This document shows, piece by piece, positions 32,882 through 42,010 of a DNA stretch of 64,000 bases. This DNA comes from CAZBQJ01 sp964494085. GTDB taxonomy: Bacteria > Patescibacteriota > Gracilibacteria > UBA1369. The stretch spans positions 1 through 64,000 of the forward strand of contig CAZBQJ010000001.1 in the NCBI GenBank assembly GCA_964494085.1. Reading direction: 5' to 3'. Position 1 is the stretch's first letter; every line of letters starts with the position of its first letter. Position numbers and translations under genes: made by a program. A model generated the notes under the pieces. That model worked only from the letters and a program-made list of their open reading frames with translations. It was not told the origin of the DNA and ran no database searches.

Positions 32882-34522
32882 ATGAAGCAAACCAAATATA
32901 TCTTTATCACCGGCGGCGTCTGCTCATCACTCGGTAAAGGTATTGCCACAGCTTCTATAGGCGCAATCATGAAATCTTGTGGCTTTAAAGTTTTCACCCT
33001 TAAATTAGATCCCTATATCAATGTCGATCCTGGCACCATGAATCCTTTTCAACATGGTGAAGTTTATGTTTTGGAAGATGGAGCAGAAACAGATCTGGAT
33101 TTGGGGCATTATGAAAGATTTATCGGAGAAAATCTCAATCAAGGTTCATCCGTAACTACTGGAAAAATCTATTCTGAAGTGATTACCAATGAGAGAAAAG
33201 GAGCTTATTTGGGTGGGACAATTCAGGTCATCCCCCACATTACCAATGCCATTAAAAAGAAGGTTTATGATGCCGGTGAAACCAGTGGAGTTGACATAGT
33301 CATGGTAGAAATAGGAGGAACCACCGGAGATATTGAAGGCTTGCCTTATCTGGAAACGATTCGTCAAATTCGTCATGACAAAGGGATTGAAAACACCTTA
33401 TTCGTTCATCTCACTTTATTACCTTTTCTGAAAGGGGCCAAAGAGCTCAAAACCAAACCAACGCAGCAATCCGTACGAGAGTTAAGGTCTTTCGGTATTC
33501 AACCGGATATTATTTTAGCCAGAGCGGATTATCATATCACCAGAGATTTAATCAAAAAAATCGCTCTATTCTGCGATGTAGAAGAACAGGCAGTGATATC
33601 TGCTCCTACTTTAAATTCCATTTATAGCGTTCCGCTCAGTTATCATGAACAAGACTTGCCTCAACTGATTGCCAATCGCCTGAAATTAGGTCTTGTTGAA
33701 CCCGACTTATCCGATTGGATCAGTCTGAATGAAAAAATCAAAGCAAAAACCCTTTCTTTGCGGATAGCCCTGGTAGTCAAATATTCCAGTCTTGAAGACG
33801 CTTATTTAAGCGTCATAGAATCTCTAAAAATCGCTTGTTACCATCAAAATCGTCATTTGGAGTTATTCTGGATTGATTCTGAGAAATTGGAAAACCAGGA
33901 TCCAAAGTCTTGGGAAATGCTGGAAAAGTCGGATGGCGTATTGGTACCCGGGGGCTTTGGTACCAGAGGTACAGAAGGAAAAATTATGGCAGCAAAATAT
34001 TGTCGTGAGAAAAAAGTCCCCTATTTCGGTATTTGTCTCGGCATGCAAATTATGTGTATCGAATTTATGCGTCATATTACTGGAGATAATCGCTATACTT
34101 CAGAAGAATTCGACGAGGAAAACAAAATCGGTCAGGAATTCCATGTTATTACATTTTTACCTGGCCAGCATAAACACAAGGAAAAAGGTGGCACATTGAG
34201 ATTGGGTACATATCCATGTAAACTGATGAAAGGGTCAATCAGTCATAATCTTTACAAAAAAGATTTGATTAATGAAAGACATCGTCATCGCTATGAATTC
34301 AATAATGACTTCCGTAAAGAAATCAAAAAACATGGCCTGGTTCCAACCGGCATTTACCCAGAAGGAGACCTTGTTGAAATCACAGAATTAGCTAAACACC
34401 CATTTATGCTAGGCTGTCAATTCCATCCGGAATTCCTCTCTCGTCCCAACCATCCTCACCCCTTATTTCGCGGCTTTATTGCAGCCAGCATCGAACAACA
34501 AACCAAAAGCTTTAAAAAATAA
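32882..34522 (+). CDS. pyrG: CTP synthase
   Basis: Makes CTP from UTP, ATP and glutamine. The N-terminal synthetase domain begins KYIFITGGVCSSLGKGI and contains KLDPYINVDPGTMNPFQHGE. The C-terminal glutaminase domain (from about residue 300) has the nucleophile Cys in PYFGICLGMQ and the His-Glu pair in GCQFHPEF. 546 residues. The next gene begins immediately after the stop. Confidence 0.97.
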   Translation: MKQTKYIFITGGVCSSLGKGIATASIGAIMKSCGFKVFTLKLDPYINVDPGTMNPFQHGEVYVLEDGAETDLDLGHYERFIGENLNQGSSVTTGKIYSEVITNERKGAYLGGTIQVIPHITNAIKKKVYDAGETSGVDIVMVEIGGTTGDIEGLPYLETIRQIRHDKGIENTLFVHLTLLPFLKGAKELKTKPTQQSVRELRSFGIQPDIILARADYHITRDLIKKIALFCDVEEQAVISAPTLNSIYSVPLSYHEQDLPQLIANRLKLGLVEPDLSDWISLNEKIKAKTLSLRIALVVKYSSLEDAYLSVIESLKIACYHQNRHLELFWIDSEKLENQDPKSWEMLEKSDGVLVPGGFGTRGTEGKIMAAKYCREKKVPYFGICLGMQIMCIEFMRHITGDNRYTSEEFDEENKIGQEFHVITFLPGQHKHKEKGGTLRLGTYPCKLMKGSISHNLYKKDLINERHRHRYEFNNDFRKEIKKHGLVPTGIYPEGDLVEITELAKHPFMLGCQFHPEFLSRPNHPHPLFRGFIAASIEQQTKSFKK

Positions 34523-35914
34523 ATGCCTCAATATTTCTACACAGTAATAAATAAAGAAAATCGGCAACTTAAGGGGACGATCAACACCCCCGATGAAGCT
34601 TCTGCCCGTCGAGAACTAAACGCCTTGGGGTTTTCCATATTGAGTATCAGTGAACAACAGGGAGCCAATGACACTGAGGGATTAGCGGAAAATATCATTA
34701 AATTCAATTTTTCAGCCGTCGATAAGAATGGCAAAAAGGTGGTTGGCACAATTCAAGGCGAACAAATATTTCCAGTATATAAAAGGCTGATCAGTGAATA
34801 CCAGTTTGATGTACAGGCGCTTTATCCCAGTGATCTATCTGAATCAGACGCAGAAAAAGCTCAAATTAGAGGAGTAGACTATCTGAGAGATCAGCTGCAA
34901 GAAGAACAAATGGCCGCTGAATTGGTTCAAAAAAGACAACAGCTCGATCAAAAGGATTTCGAAGAAAAACAGGCTAAGTTGAAAGTACAAGTCGACTTCG
35001 TCTTACAAAAAGTCAATCAACTTCTGGACACCTATAAGGATGAATTGGATCCCTCTCGAAAAGCCAAGATTAAATATTTTGTAGAGAAAATTCTACGCAT
35101 TAAAAACAGCACCAACCTCGACTATATCAAGCAGACTAGTGAAGAGATGCTCACTTATTTGCAGCAGGAAGAAATCTTTCTAAATCAGGAGCAAAGAATC
35201 AAAGAAAAAACTCAGCTTTCTATTGAGGCAAAAAGTATGATGATGCAATTAGATCGCATTACTCACCCCGGGAGCAAGGACATTTTTGACTCATTACGTG
35301 AGTGGCGGGAAAATCACATGATCGACAATCCCAATCCCACTTTTTTAGAAAAATCCATTAATTTTGTTATATCGCCTTTAATTGGACAAGTCCAAGAAGA
35401 TCAAGAGATAGCGGCAGCCAGGAATAAATTAAAGAATACCAAAGCCCAGTTAAAAGAATTCTTTATCCTCTCCTTACGTGCGCCAGATCCTGAGTTTAAA
35501 AAGGAAACTTGGAACAATGTGAAACGACTGTGGCAAGAAAGAAAAAGTGATAAAAAAAATCTAGCGGCAATTATCCATCGAAAAAACGAGGAGCGGATGG
35601 CTAATATAGAATACACTCCTGGCGAAATTCTGGAGAGAGAAATTTATGGTTTAGCCGGGTGGGTCCTGACTTTTTACATCATTTACTATTTTGTCACCAT
35701 CTACATCAATTCCAAGCAAATTGATTTCATACCGGAAACCAAATTAAATCTGATCTTTCAAACATCTGTTATCAAATACTTCTTTACGACACTATTTCTA
35801 TTTGTCTGTTTTCTAGGCATTAAAATTGAATTCTTTAAAAGAAAACATTTTGCCACGCCTCTACTTTTGGTATTATTCATATTTTCTTCTAGCCTGATAA
35901 TACTCAATTTTTAA
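34523..35914 (+). CDS. Membrane protein with tandem GspF/PilC-N-like domains
   Basis: A 463-residue protein. The first 110 residues contain two similar modules (YFYTVINKENRQLKGTI...ASARRELNALGFSILSI and NFSAVDKNGKKVVGTI...VYKRLISEYQFDVQAL) that look like the N-terminal beta domain of type II secretion/type IV pilus platform proteins GspF/PilC. A long charged coiled-coil region follows (about 110-360), then three C-terminal TM segments (about 370-463). The platform domains of PilC itself are missing. It abuts pyrG and overlaps the next gene by 1 nt. Function unknown; an envelope scaffold is a guess. Confidence 0.7.
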   Translation: MPQYFYTVINKENRQLKGTINTPDEASARRELNALGFSILSISEQQGANDTEGLAENIIKFNFSAVDKNGKKVVGTIQGEQIFPVYKRLISEYQFDVQALYPSDLSESDAEKAQIRGVDYLRDQLQEEQMAAELVQKRQQLDQKDFEEKQAKLKVQVDFVLQKVNQLLDTYKDELDPSRKAKIKYFVEKILRIKNSTNLDYIKQTSEEMLTYLQQEEIFLNQEQRIKEKTQLSIEAKSMMMQLDRITHPGSKDIFDSLREWRENHMIDNPNPTFLEKSINFVISPLIGQVQEDQEIAAARNKLKNTKAQLKEFFILSLRAPDPEFKKETWNNVKRLWQERKSDKKNLAAIIHRKNEERMANIEYTPGEILEREIYGLAGWVLTFYIIYYFVTIYINSKQIDFIPETKLNLIFQTSVIKYFFTTLFLFVCFLGIKIEFFKRKHFATPLLLVLFIFSSSLIILNF

Positions 35915-36696
35915 TGTATCCAATATTACTCCAGGTCGGCTCGATTACCATCTACTCTCTCTGGGTGTTATTGGCACTGGGCATCTTTACTTCGCTTTTA
36001 GTCGTCAATCAACTCGCTAAATCTCGCCTCACTAAACTGTCATTTCTAGCAGAAAACAGCCTATTGATTTTCTTTTGTGGGCTAATCATGGCTAGAATCC
36101 TCTTTATAGCCTATAATTTCGATTTATACTGGAACGATGTAGTTATCCAGGGAAATTTGCTCGATCTGGTTTACATCTGGGACAAAGGTCTATCGATTTG
36201 GGGCGGGCTACTCGGTATAATCGGCAGCCTTTACCTGCTTTGTCGTAAGAACAAAGAGGACTTCCTGGCTTGGAGCGACATATTGGTTGTCAGTATCTTT
36301 TTTGGGATGATTTTCACCAATTTCGGGGCCTTTCTGGATGGCCGTAATTATGGATCTCCCACAGATTTACCCTGGGGTATCATCGTCGAAACTTCACAGT
36401 TTGCGGTTCCTATACATCCTGTCCAGGTTTACGCTTCCATCTACGCCGGTTTAATCGGATTAATACTAATATTGTTGTTTTATCGTGATCAATTCAAGAA
36501 AAGTGGTGGAATAACTTGGCTGGGACTTTCCCTATTCTGTCTTTTCCGTTTCCTCGAAGAATTTATCCGAGGAGATGAATCCAATTTAATTTTTGGAATT
36601 ATCCGTGAAGCTCAGCTCTATAGCATACTTGGACTTTTCTTTGGCGGATACATGCTGTATAGATATTTGAGGAAATATTATCAAGAAAACAGTTAA
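35914..36696 (+). CDS. Lgt-like prolipoprotein diacylglyceryl transferase family protein
   Basis: A 260-residue protein with about seven membrane segments and the Lgt layout: IYSLWVLLALGIF, WDKGLSIWGGLLG, GSPTDLPWGI, HPVQVYASIYAG and FRFLEEFIRGDES. The normal enzyme adds diacylglycerol to lipoprotein cysteines. Several key positions differ from E. coli Lgt: His103 (SFHGG) is Trp (SIWGG), and the GRxGNFxNxE signature is changed to a TNFGAFLDGR stretch, so Arg143, Asn146 and Glu151 appear lost. Either an altered enzyme or a relative with another role. Confidence 0.75.
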   Translation: MYPILLQVGSITIYSLWVLLALGIFTSLLVVNQLAKSRLTKLSFLAENSLLIFFCGLIMARILFIAYNFDLYWNDVVIQGNLLDLVYIWDKGLSIWGGLLGIIGSLYLLCRKNKEDFLAWSDILVVSIFFGMIFTNFGAFLDGRNYGSPTDLPWGIIVETSQFAVPIHPVQVYASIYAGLIGLILILLFYRDQFKKSGGITWLGLSLFCLFRFLEEFIRGDESNLIFGIIREAQLYSILGLFFGGYMLYRYLRKYYQENS

Positions 36697-36697
36697 C

Positions 36698-37132
36698 ATG
36701 ACTACATTTATCATTAATACCCTCGATTATTTCTTCGGATTTAATCCTCCGGTCAAATTCAGTTTACAATGGATCGTTTGGGCATTTATTATCGCGGGAT
36801 TTCTCTTCTCCTTCGTCTTAATTTTTCTTGTCAAAACTAGTCATAACAGCCATTTAAGAAAAATCATTCAAGATTTCCCGGGCAAACTGATCAGTATTTC
36901 CTTTTTACTTCTAATCAACCTCTTTTCACGTTTCAATCGCATTGAAGTACTTTCTATGAGATTTATAACCTTTGTGCTGATAGCAGGGATGATTATTTAT
37001 TTTTACCAAATTTATCACGGCTTGATGGTAAAATTACCACAGCAAAACAAACAAAATGCCTCTGCCATCGCTTCCAAAAAGAAAAAGTATCACATCCACA
37101 AAAATAAAAAGCGTCAGACTAAACGTCGTTAA
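36698..37132 (+). CDS. Small membrane protein with basic tail
   Basis: A 144-residue protein with three hydrophobic segments (about 22-46, 62-80, 86-106) and a strongly basic C-terminus rich in Lys, His and Arg. It begins 1 nt after the Lgt-like gene and ends directly next to the stop of the convergent PEGA gene. No family recognised. Confidence 0.6.
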   Translation: MTTFIINTLDYFFGFNPPVKFSLQWIVWAFIIAGFLFSFVLIFLVKTSHNSHLRKIIQDFPGKLISISFLLLINLFSRFNRIEVLSMRFITFVLIAGMIIYFYQIYHGLMVKLPQQNKQNASAIASKKKKYHIHKNKKRQTKRR

Positions 37133-38362
37133 TTATTGTTCTAGATCAAGCATCAGTAAGCGTGATCCTTCTGCTTGCTCGTTTTGCTGGTATTGATCAA
37201 CATAAAAGACCTTACCGTGATCAATGATTGCTACTTGATCTACATTTAAATGTGGAAACATTTCTCTGACATTATCAAACCCTTCATCCGCAATAAAATA
37301 CTTTTGCTTTGTTTTAAATATCAAGACTCTATTTGTTTTATAAAAATCCAAATCCACAGCCAATATTTCTACCGGTCCCTGGAATCTCGCCAACAATAGC
37401 GGAGATTTAGCCTGCTTCGGCCATTTCCAAATCTCACTATCGTCTATCGTATAGATCAATTCATTTTGATCATTGATCTGCAAATCATCAATTCGTTTAT
37501 TCAATAATCGCTGAAGTGAATCACCTTTTAATTCATATAAAGCTCCATTTTCCGGTCCATTCAAATCAAGTCCCAAAAATTCTCGATTTTCCACTTGCCA
37601 GTAATGTAAATCTAATATTTTCACATCTCCAGCTATTTTCTTTACCCACAAAACTCTAGTTAGTTCACGATCAAAGGCCGTCAGGAGATTGTCTTTATAG
37701 TAAAACCATTTATCTCCTCCAAACACATACTGTTCAGGTAAAGCAGCCTTTTCGGTCACTCCGCTAAACATGTCCAAGATCTGGCGTCTTCCATCTGCAT
37801 AATTCAATAAAGCTTCCTTTCCCAATATTTGAATACTGGCCAGCGGCTCATTGAGGGCAGTCGCTTCCAAAAATTGTTTATCAGTTAGATTTTCTCTAAG
37901 TTTAGCCCAATTTAAATGATTTCCGGTTTGCCTAAAGATATAACCATCAGCCATCATATTTTTGAAATCCTGCTTCGGCCAATCAGCGATAAATCTACTA
38001 TTGGCCAATATATCCAAAGGATACAAAAACACTGAATCAACCTTGGAGATCAAGTTCTCCTCAACCTTAACCTTTAACGAATAATCATAATATTCCTCAC
38101 GTCCGATAACCAGATTATAGATCCCCGGCAAAACATTACTAGCCACAAATGGTAGGTGACCCTCAAGCTTTACTCCTTCCAAATACACTTTTGCCTGTGG
38201 ATCACTATAATCAATATCAATTATCCCTGTTTTTCTGATTTGATTGCTAAAAAAGTCGTATTGATAACCATTGGCCAAAAACAAGATAAACAGCAATGAA
38301 ACTGCAAATAACACCAGCAGTATCACCCGGAACAACCAAGTCTTCCAGATCTTTACAACCAT
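37133..38362 (-). CDS. Membrane-anchored PEGA-domain protein
   Basis: A 409-residue protein with one N-terminal membrane segment (about 9-30) followed by a PEGA domain (about 48-115; PQAKVYLEGVKLEGHLPF and LPGIYNLVIGREEY). About 290 residues of beta-rich sequence follow that could form a propeller-like fold (repeating strands around YADGRRQILDMF, VLWVKKIAGDVKIL and ELIYTIDDSEIWKW). PEGA domains are extracytoplasmic and probably bind carbohydrate or protein. It lies at the 3' end of the murE-dnaG-rpoD-greA gene row. Confidence 0.72.
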   Translation of the reverse strand: MVVKIWKTWLFRVILLVLFAVSLLFILFLANGYQYDFFSNQIRKTGIIDIDYSDPQAKVYLEGVKLEGHLPFVASNVLPGIYNLVIGREEYYDYSLKVKVEENLISKVDSVFLYPLDILANSRFIADWPKQDFKNMMADGYIFRQTGNHLNWAKLRENLTDKQFLEATALNEPLASIQILGKEALLNYADGRRQILDMFSGVTEKAALPEQYVFGGDKWFYYKDNLLTAFDRELTRVLWVKKIAGDVKILDLHYWQVENREFLGLDLNGPENGALYELKGDSLQRLLNKRIDDLQINDQNELIYTIDDSEIWKWPKQAKSPLLLARFQGPVEILAVDLDFYKTNRVLIFKTKQKYFIADEGFDNVREMFPHLNVDQVAIIDHGKVFYVDQYQQNEQAEGSRLLMLDLEQ

Positions 38363-38376
38363 TGGTCAATAATTGG

Positions 38377-38994
38377 TTAGGAAATACCCAAGATTTCATA
38401 AATAACGATTCCTGCCGGCACCCTCACATCAACCTTTTCCCCAACTCTGCTATTCAGTAGAGCCAGGCCTACTGGAGATTCATTGGAAATCTTACCTTCC
38501 ATCGGATCGGCTTCAGTAGTACCGACAATGTTATATTCGAACACCTGGCCGGACACCTTGCCAGACAAAGCACGGATTTTCACTTTGTTACCCAGCTGCA
38601 CTTGCATCAATTTTTTCGACTGTTGATGAGCTGCTTCATCATCAATTATCTGAGCATATTTAACTTGTTCATTCAGCTGCATAATACGGCCTTCAACAAA
38701 AGCCTGTTCATTTTTAGCCTCTTCATATTCTGAATTCTCGGAAAGATCTCCATAACTTACAGCCTCTTTGATCTTTGCCGCAATTTCCTTGCGTCTAGTA
38801 TCTTCCAGGTAGATCAGCTCCTTTTTAAGTGATGCCAGTCCATCCTTAGTCAACAAGGTAACTTTTTCATCTAGAGATGTAATACCTAATGTTGAATCCA
38901 GTTTAATTTTCTCACTAACAGTTTTCGGCATTTTTTTAGCTTTAGCCTTTGGATCTTTGCTAGTCTTTGATGATTTCTGTTTTTTCACTGGCAT
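38377..38994 (-). CDS. greA: Transcription elongation factor GreA
   Basis: Stimulates RNA cleavage by backtracked RNA polymerase through its coiled-coil inserted in the secondary channel. The coiled coil shows the tip acidic residues in YGDLSENSEYEEAKNEQ. The C-terminal FKBP-like domain has the EADPMEGKISNESPVGLALL box. At 205 residues it is longer than usual (about 158) because of a Lys/Ser-rich N-terminal extension of about 45 residues. It is 18 nt downstream of rpoD. Confidence 0.95.
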   Translation of the reverse strand: MPVKKQKSSKTSKDPKAKAKKMPKTVSEKIKLDSTLGITSLDEKVTLLTKDGLASLKKELIYLEDTRRKEIAAKIKEAVSYGDLSENSEYEEAKNEQAFVEGRIMQLNEQVKYAQIIDDEAAHQQSKKLMQVQLGNKVKIRALSGKVSGQVFEYNIVGTTEADPMEGKISNESPVGLALLNSRVGEKVDVRVPAGIVIYEILGIS

Positions 38995-39012
38995 AATGTA
39001 AAGGGTAAAATT

Positions 39013-40164
39013 TTAATTTGGACGAATTTTAATACTGGTCGGATGTTCTTTCAATTTCTGCAATACCTTGGCCTCAATTTGTCTAATACGTTCACGCGTT
39101 ACATTGAATTCCTGGCCTACTTCTTCCAGAGTATGTCCGACACCATCTTTCAAGCCAAAACGCATTTCAATAATCTTTCTCTCCCTGGGCGAAAGATATT
39201 GTAACATCTCATGAATATTCTCTTTAATTAAAACTCTATTGGTAGCTTCCTGGGGCAGAATAGCATCATCATCCTCGATAAAATCACCCAATTTACTGTC
39301 TTCTTCCGTACCTACCGGCGCTTCCAAAGAAACTATATCCTGGGATATCTTCAAAATATGTTTAACTTTCTTTACATCCATGCCCATTTCTGCTGCCAAT
39401 TCCTCAACCGCCGGTTCGCGCCCCAACTCCTGTACCAATCTACGTTGAGCATGAGTCAGTTTATTGATGGTTTCAACCATATGTACAGGGATACGGATAG
39501 TCCTGGCCTGATCGGCAATTGCTCGTGTAATGGCCTGACGAATCCACCAGGTGGCATAAGTAGAAAACTTAAAGCCACGATCTGGATCAAATTTCTCTAC
39601 CGCTCTAAATAGCCCTATATTTCCCTCTTGAATCAAGTCTAAAAAGGATAGACCACGTCCAATGTATTTTTTAGCAATACTGACCACCAAACGCAAATTT
39701 GACTCAGCCAGTTTCGATTTGGCCGATTGATCTCCCTTTTTGATTCGGCGAGCTAAATCAATCTCCTCTTTACCTTGTAACAAAGGGATTCTACCAATTT
39801 CACTTAAATAAAGACGGATTGAATCATTGGCTATTTCACGCAACTCAACTGTAACTTTCTTTTCTGGGGCAGGTTTGGGCTTCTTACCGTCCTTTTTTTC
39901 TATATCAGGGGCGGCTTCTTTCTCGGGTGATACCAACATTTTCTCTTTAGCATCAATGATTTCAATGCCCAAGTCCATCATTAGTCCCATTACTTCGTCC
40001 AGTAACAGCAGATCTTCTTCAGCATTGGGGATTGCTTTCATTAATTCCTGGTGAGTCACAAAACCATGTTCTCTCCCCTTTTTAACGATATCTCTCACTG
40101 CCTCAGGAAATTGCTGCAACTTATCATCCGAGGGTTGTGTAATAAATTTTTTAGTTCTGGCCAT
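39013..40164 (-). CDS. rpoD: Housekeeping sigma factor RpoD
   Basis: Primary sigma-70. The 383 residues comprise a short region 1.1-like domain (about 20-75), an acidic/lysine linker, region 1.2 (NDSIRLYLSEIGRIPLL), 2.1-2.4 (AESNLRLVVSIAKKYIG, GFKFSTYATWWIRQAI), region 3 and region 4.2 (TLEEVGQEFNVTRERIRQIE). The region 2.4 and 4.2 sequences are of the standard kind, in agreement with the TTGACA/TATAAT-type promoters seen in this window. It is 17 nt after dnaG, the classical macromolecular synthesis arrangement with rpsU moved elsewhere. Confidence 0.97.
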   Translation of the reverse strand: MARTKKFITQPSDDKLQQFPEAVRDIVKKGREHGFVTHQELMKAIPNAEEDLLLLDEVMGLMMDLGIEIIDAKEKMLVSPEKEAAPDIEKKDGKKPKPAPEKKVTVELREIANDSIRLYLSEIGRIPLLQGKEEIDLARRIKKGDQSAKSKLAESNLRLVVSIAKKYIGRGLSFLDLIQEGNIGLFRAVEKFDPDRGFKFSTYATWWIRQAITRAIADQARTIRIPVHMVETINKLTHAQRRLVQELGREPAVEELAAEMGMDVKKVKHILKISQDIVSLEAPVGTEEDSKLGDFIEDDDAILPQEATNRVLIKENIHEMLQYLSPRERKIIEMRFGLKDGVGHTLEEVGQEFNVTRERIRQIEAKVLQKLKEHPTSIKIRPN

Positions 40165-40181
40165 TAAACTTCGGTAATAAA

Positions 40182-41963
40182 TTATTTGGCTGGCGGGGTA
40201 GTTTCTACCCGGCTCAGTCCACTGAGTTCGATCAGGATTTTTTCCATTTCGCCTTGATCATTATTAGCCTCGGCTTCTTTCAGTTTCTTGTGTAGATTAT
40301 GCCGAAGGGCAGTGAGACTTTGGGTTTTGATTTTAGCAATTAAATTACCAATTTCCTTGAGAATCAAATCTTCGGGCAGATCTCCATACTTTTCTTCCAC
40401 GTACAAAGACATTAAATTTGCCTGAACCTTGAACTCATCATCTAAATCGGATAAAATAGCTAAAATTGCTTCCTGATCAGTTCCTTGTGGAGTATAGTTT
40501 GACAAAAACTGATTGTAAATAGCTTTAACTCTTTCTGAGAAATACTCTTGCGGAATCTCGGATTTTATTTTGTAAAAATACTGTGGATAATTTAACAATA
40601 AACCGATCACTACTTCTTCCGGATTATAGTTCAATTTGGGCTTCTGCTCGTCCATTGCTTGTTTAGCCGGGTGATCTTTGCTCAATTTCAAAACTTTCAT
40701 TTCATCATAAATTTGGATTTCAGGCACCCCCAGTTCAGACGCTAACCTACGGACATAACCATCTCTTTCCACCGTACTTTTCAGTTTATTGATCAAAGCA
40801 GAAAATTCCAACAAAATCTTCCGTTGATCGGCTAGAGAATTTTTATTGAAGCGCTTAAATAGTTCTGCATAGTGATAATCGGTGAACAATTCGATTTTAC
40901 TCAGCAAAGAGTTCAATTTCCCGGGTTTCTCATGAACAAAGTCAGCAATGTCTTTCCCCGAAGGCAGAGCCAGAATTTTTACCAGAAAATCAAATTCCTG
41001 AGTCAATTCAAAACTTCTGCGGGCCGCTTCCTTCCCGGCATTATCCATATCAAATGAAAACACCAGCTCTTCCAGGTATGGTTTTAATTGGACCAAATGA
41101 CGCTTGGTCAAGGCCGTACCGTTTACGGCGACAACATTTTTCAGTCCATCCTGAAAAGCCGCTAAAAAATCCATATATCCTTCCACTACAATAGCCTGTT
41201 TCAAAGCTTTTATCTGCGGTTTCGATTGATGAAATCCATAGAGTAACTGGTTTTTCTGGTAAATAGGCGTTTCCGGTGAGTTTAGATATTTCGGCTGTTG
41301 CTCTGCCTCCAGTGCTCTCCCACCAAACCCTACCACTCTACCCAAACTGTCCTGCACCGGAAACATTAATCGACCGCGAAAGCGATCATAAATTTTGGTC
41401 ATTGAGGTGTCTTTGGCCAGGGCCAAACCTGACTGTAAAATTTGAGCATGGCTATAACCACTTTTTAAGAGCATGGTATATGTTTCATCAAAACTGTTTG
41501 GAGCCAACCCCAATCTGAATTGTTTGATAATATCATCACGCAAACTGCGATGACGTAAATACTCCAAAGTCGATTTTCCCTCCTCACTCCATAATTTCTG
41601 CTGATAGAATTCCGCAGCCGTTTCATTGATATCTATCAATACTTCTTTTTCATTTTTACGCACAAACTCTTTCGCAGAAGCTTTTTCCAAAGTTACACCA
41701 GTCTTTTCGGCCAACAATTTCAAAGCTTCCGGGAAATCCAGATTTTCGATTTCCATTAAAAATCTGAACACATCTCCGCCTTTGTGACAGCCAAAACAAT
41801 AAGCAATCCCTTTATCTGGACTGACAATAAAACTGGGCGTCTTTTCAGAATGAAAAGGGCAAAGCCCCTTCATGCTTTTACCGATTCTCTTTAAAGAAAC
41901 ATATTCAGCCACCAGATTCTCTATTGGCAGCCTTGATTTAATTTCCGCGACAGAATCATTCAT
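40182..41963 (-). CDS. dnaG: DNA primase
   Basis: Synthesises RNA primers for replication. The N-terminal zinc finger is CPFHSEKTPSF with CFGCHKGGDVF (CHCC type, complete). The TOPRIM core has VVEGYMDFLAAFQ and FSFDMDNAGKEAA, and the C-terminal helicase-binding part (about 430-590) is helical. I chose ATG 41963 (MNDSVAEIKSRL) because it matches the usual primase start; an in-frame GTG at 41993 would add ten non-conserved residues. It lies between a WecA-type gene and rpoD in one row. Confidence 0.96.
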   Translation of the reverse strand: MNDSVAEIKSRLPIENLVAEYVSLKRIGKSMKGLCPFHSEKTPSFIVSPDKGIAYCFGCHKGGDVFRFLMEIENLDFPEALKLLAEKTGVTLEKASAKEFVRKNEKEVLIDINETAAEFYQQKLWSEEGKSTLEYLRHRSLRDDIIKQFRLGLAPNSFDETYTMLLKSGYSHAQILQSGLALAKDTSMTKIYDRFRGRLMFPVQDSLGRVVGFGGRALEAEQQPKYLNSPETPIYQKNQLLYGFHQSKPQIKALKQAIVVEGYMDFLAAFQDGLKNVVAVNGTALTKRHLVQLKPYLEELVFSFDMDNAGKEAARRSFELTQEFDFLVKILALPSGKDIADFVHEKPGKLNSLLSKIELFTDYHYAELFKRFNKNSLADQRKILLEFSALINKLKSTVERDGYVRRLASELGVPEIQIYDEMKVLKLSKDHPAKQAMDEQKPKLNYNPEEVVIGLLLNYPQYFYKIKSEIPQEYFSERVKAIYNQFLSNYTPQGTDQEAILAILSDLDDEFKVQANLMSLYVEEKYGDLPEDLILKEIGNLIAKIKTQSLTALRHNLHKKLKEAEANNDQGEMEKILIELSGLSRVETTPPAK

Positions 41964-42010
41964 TATCCATTTTTTACCAGCTAATATTTCCACAGGGAGT
42001 CAATACCCTT

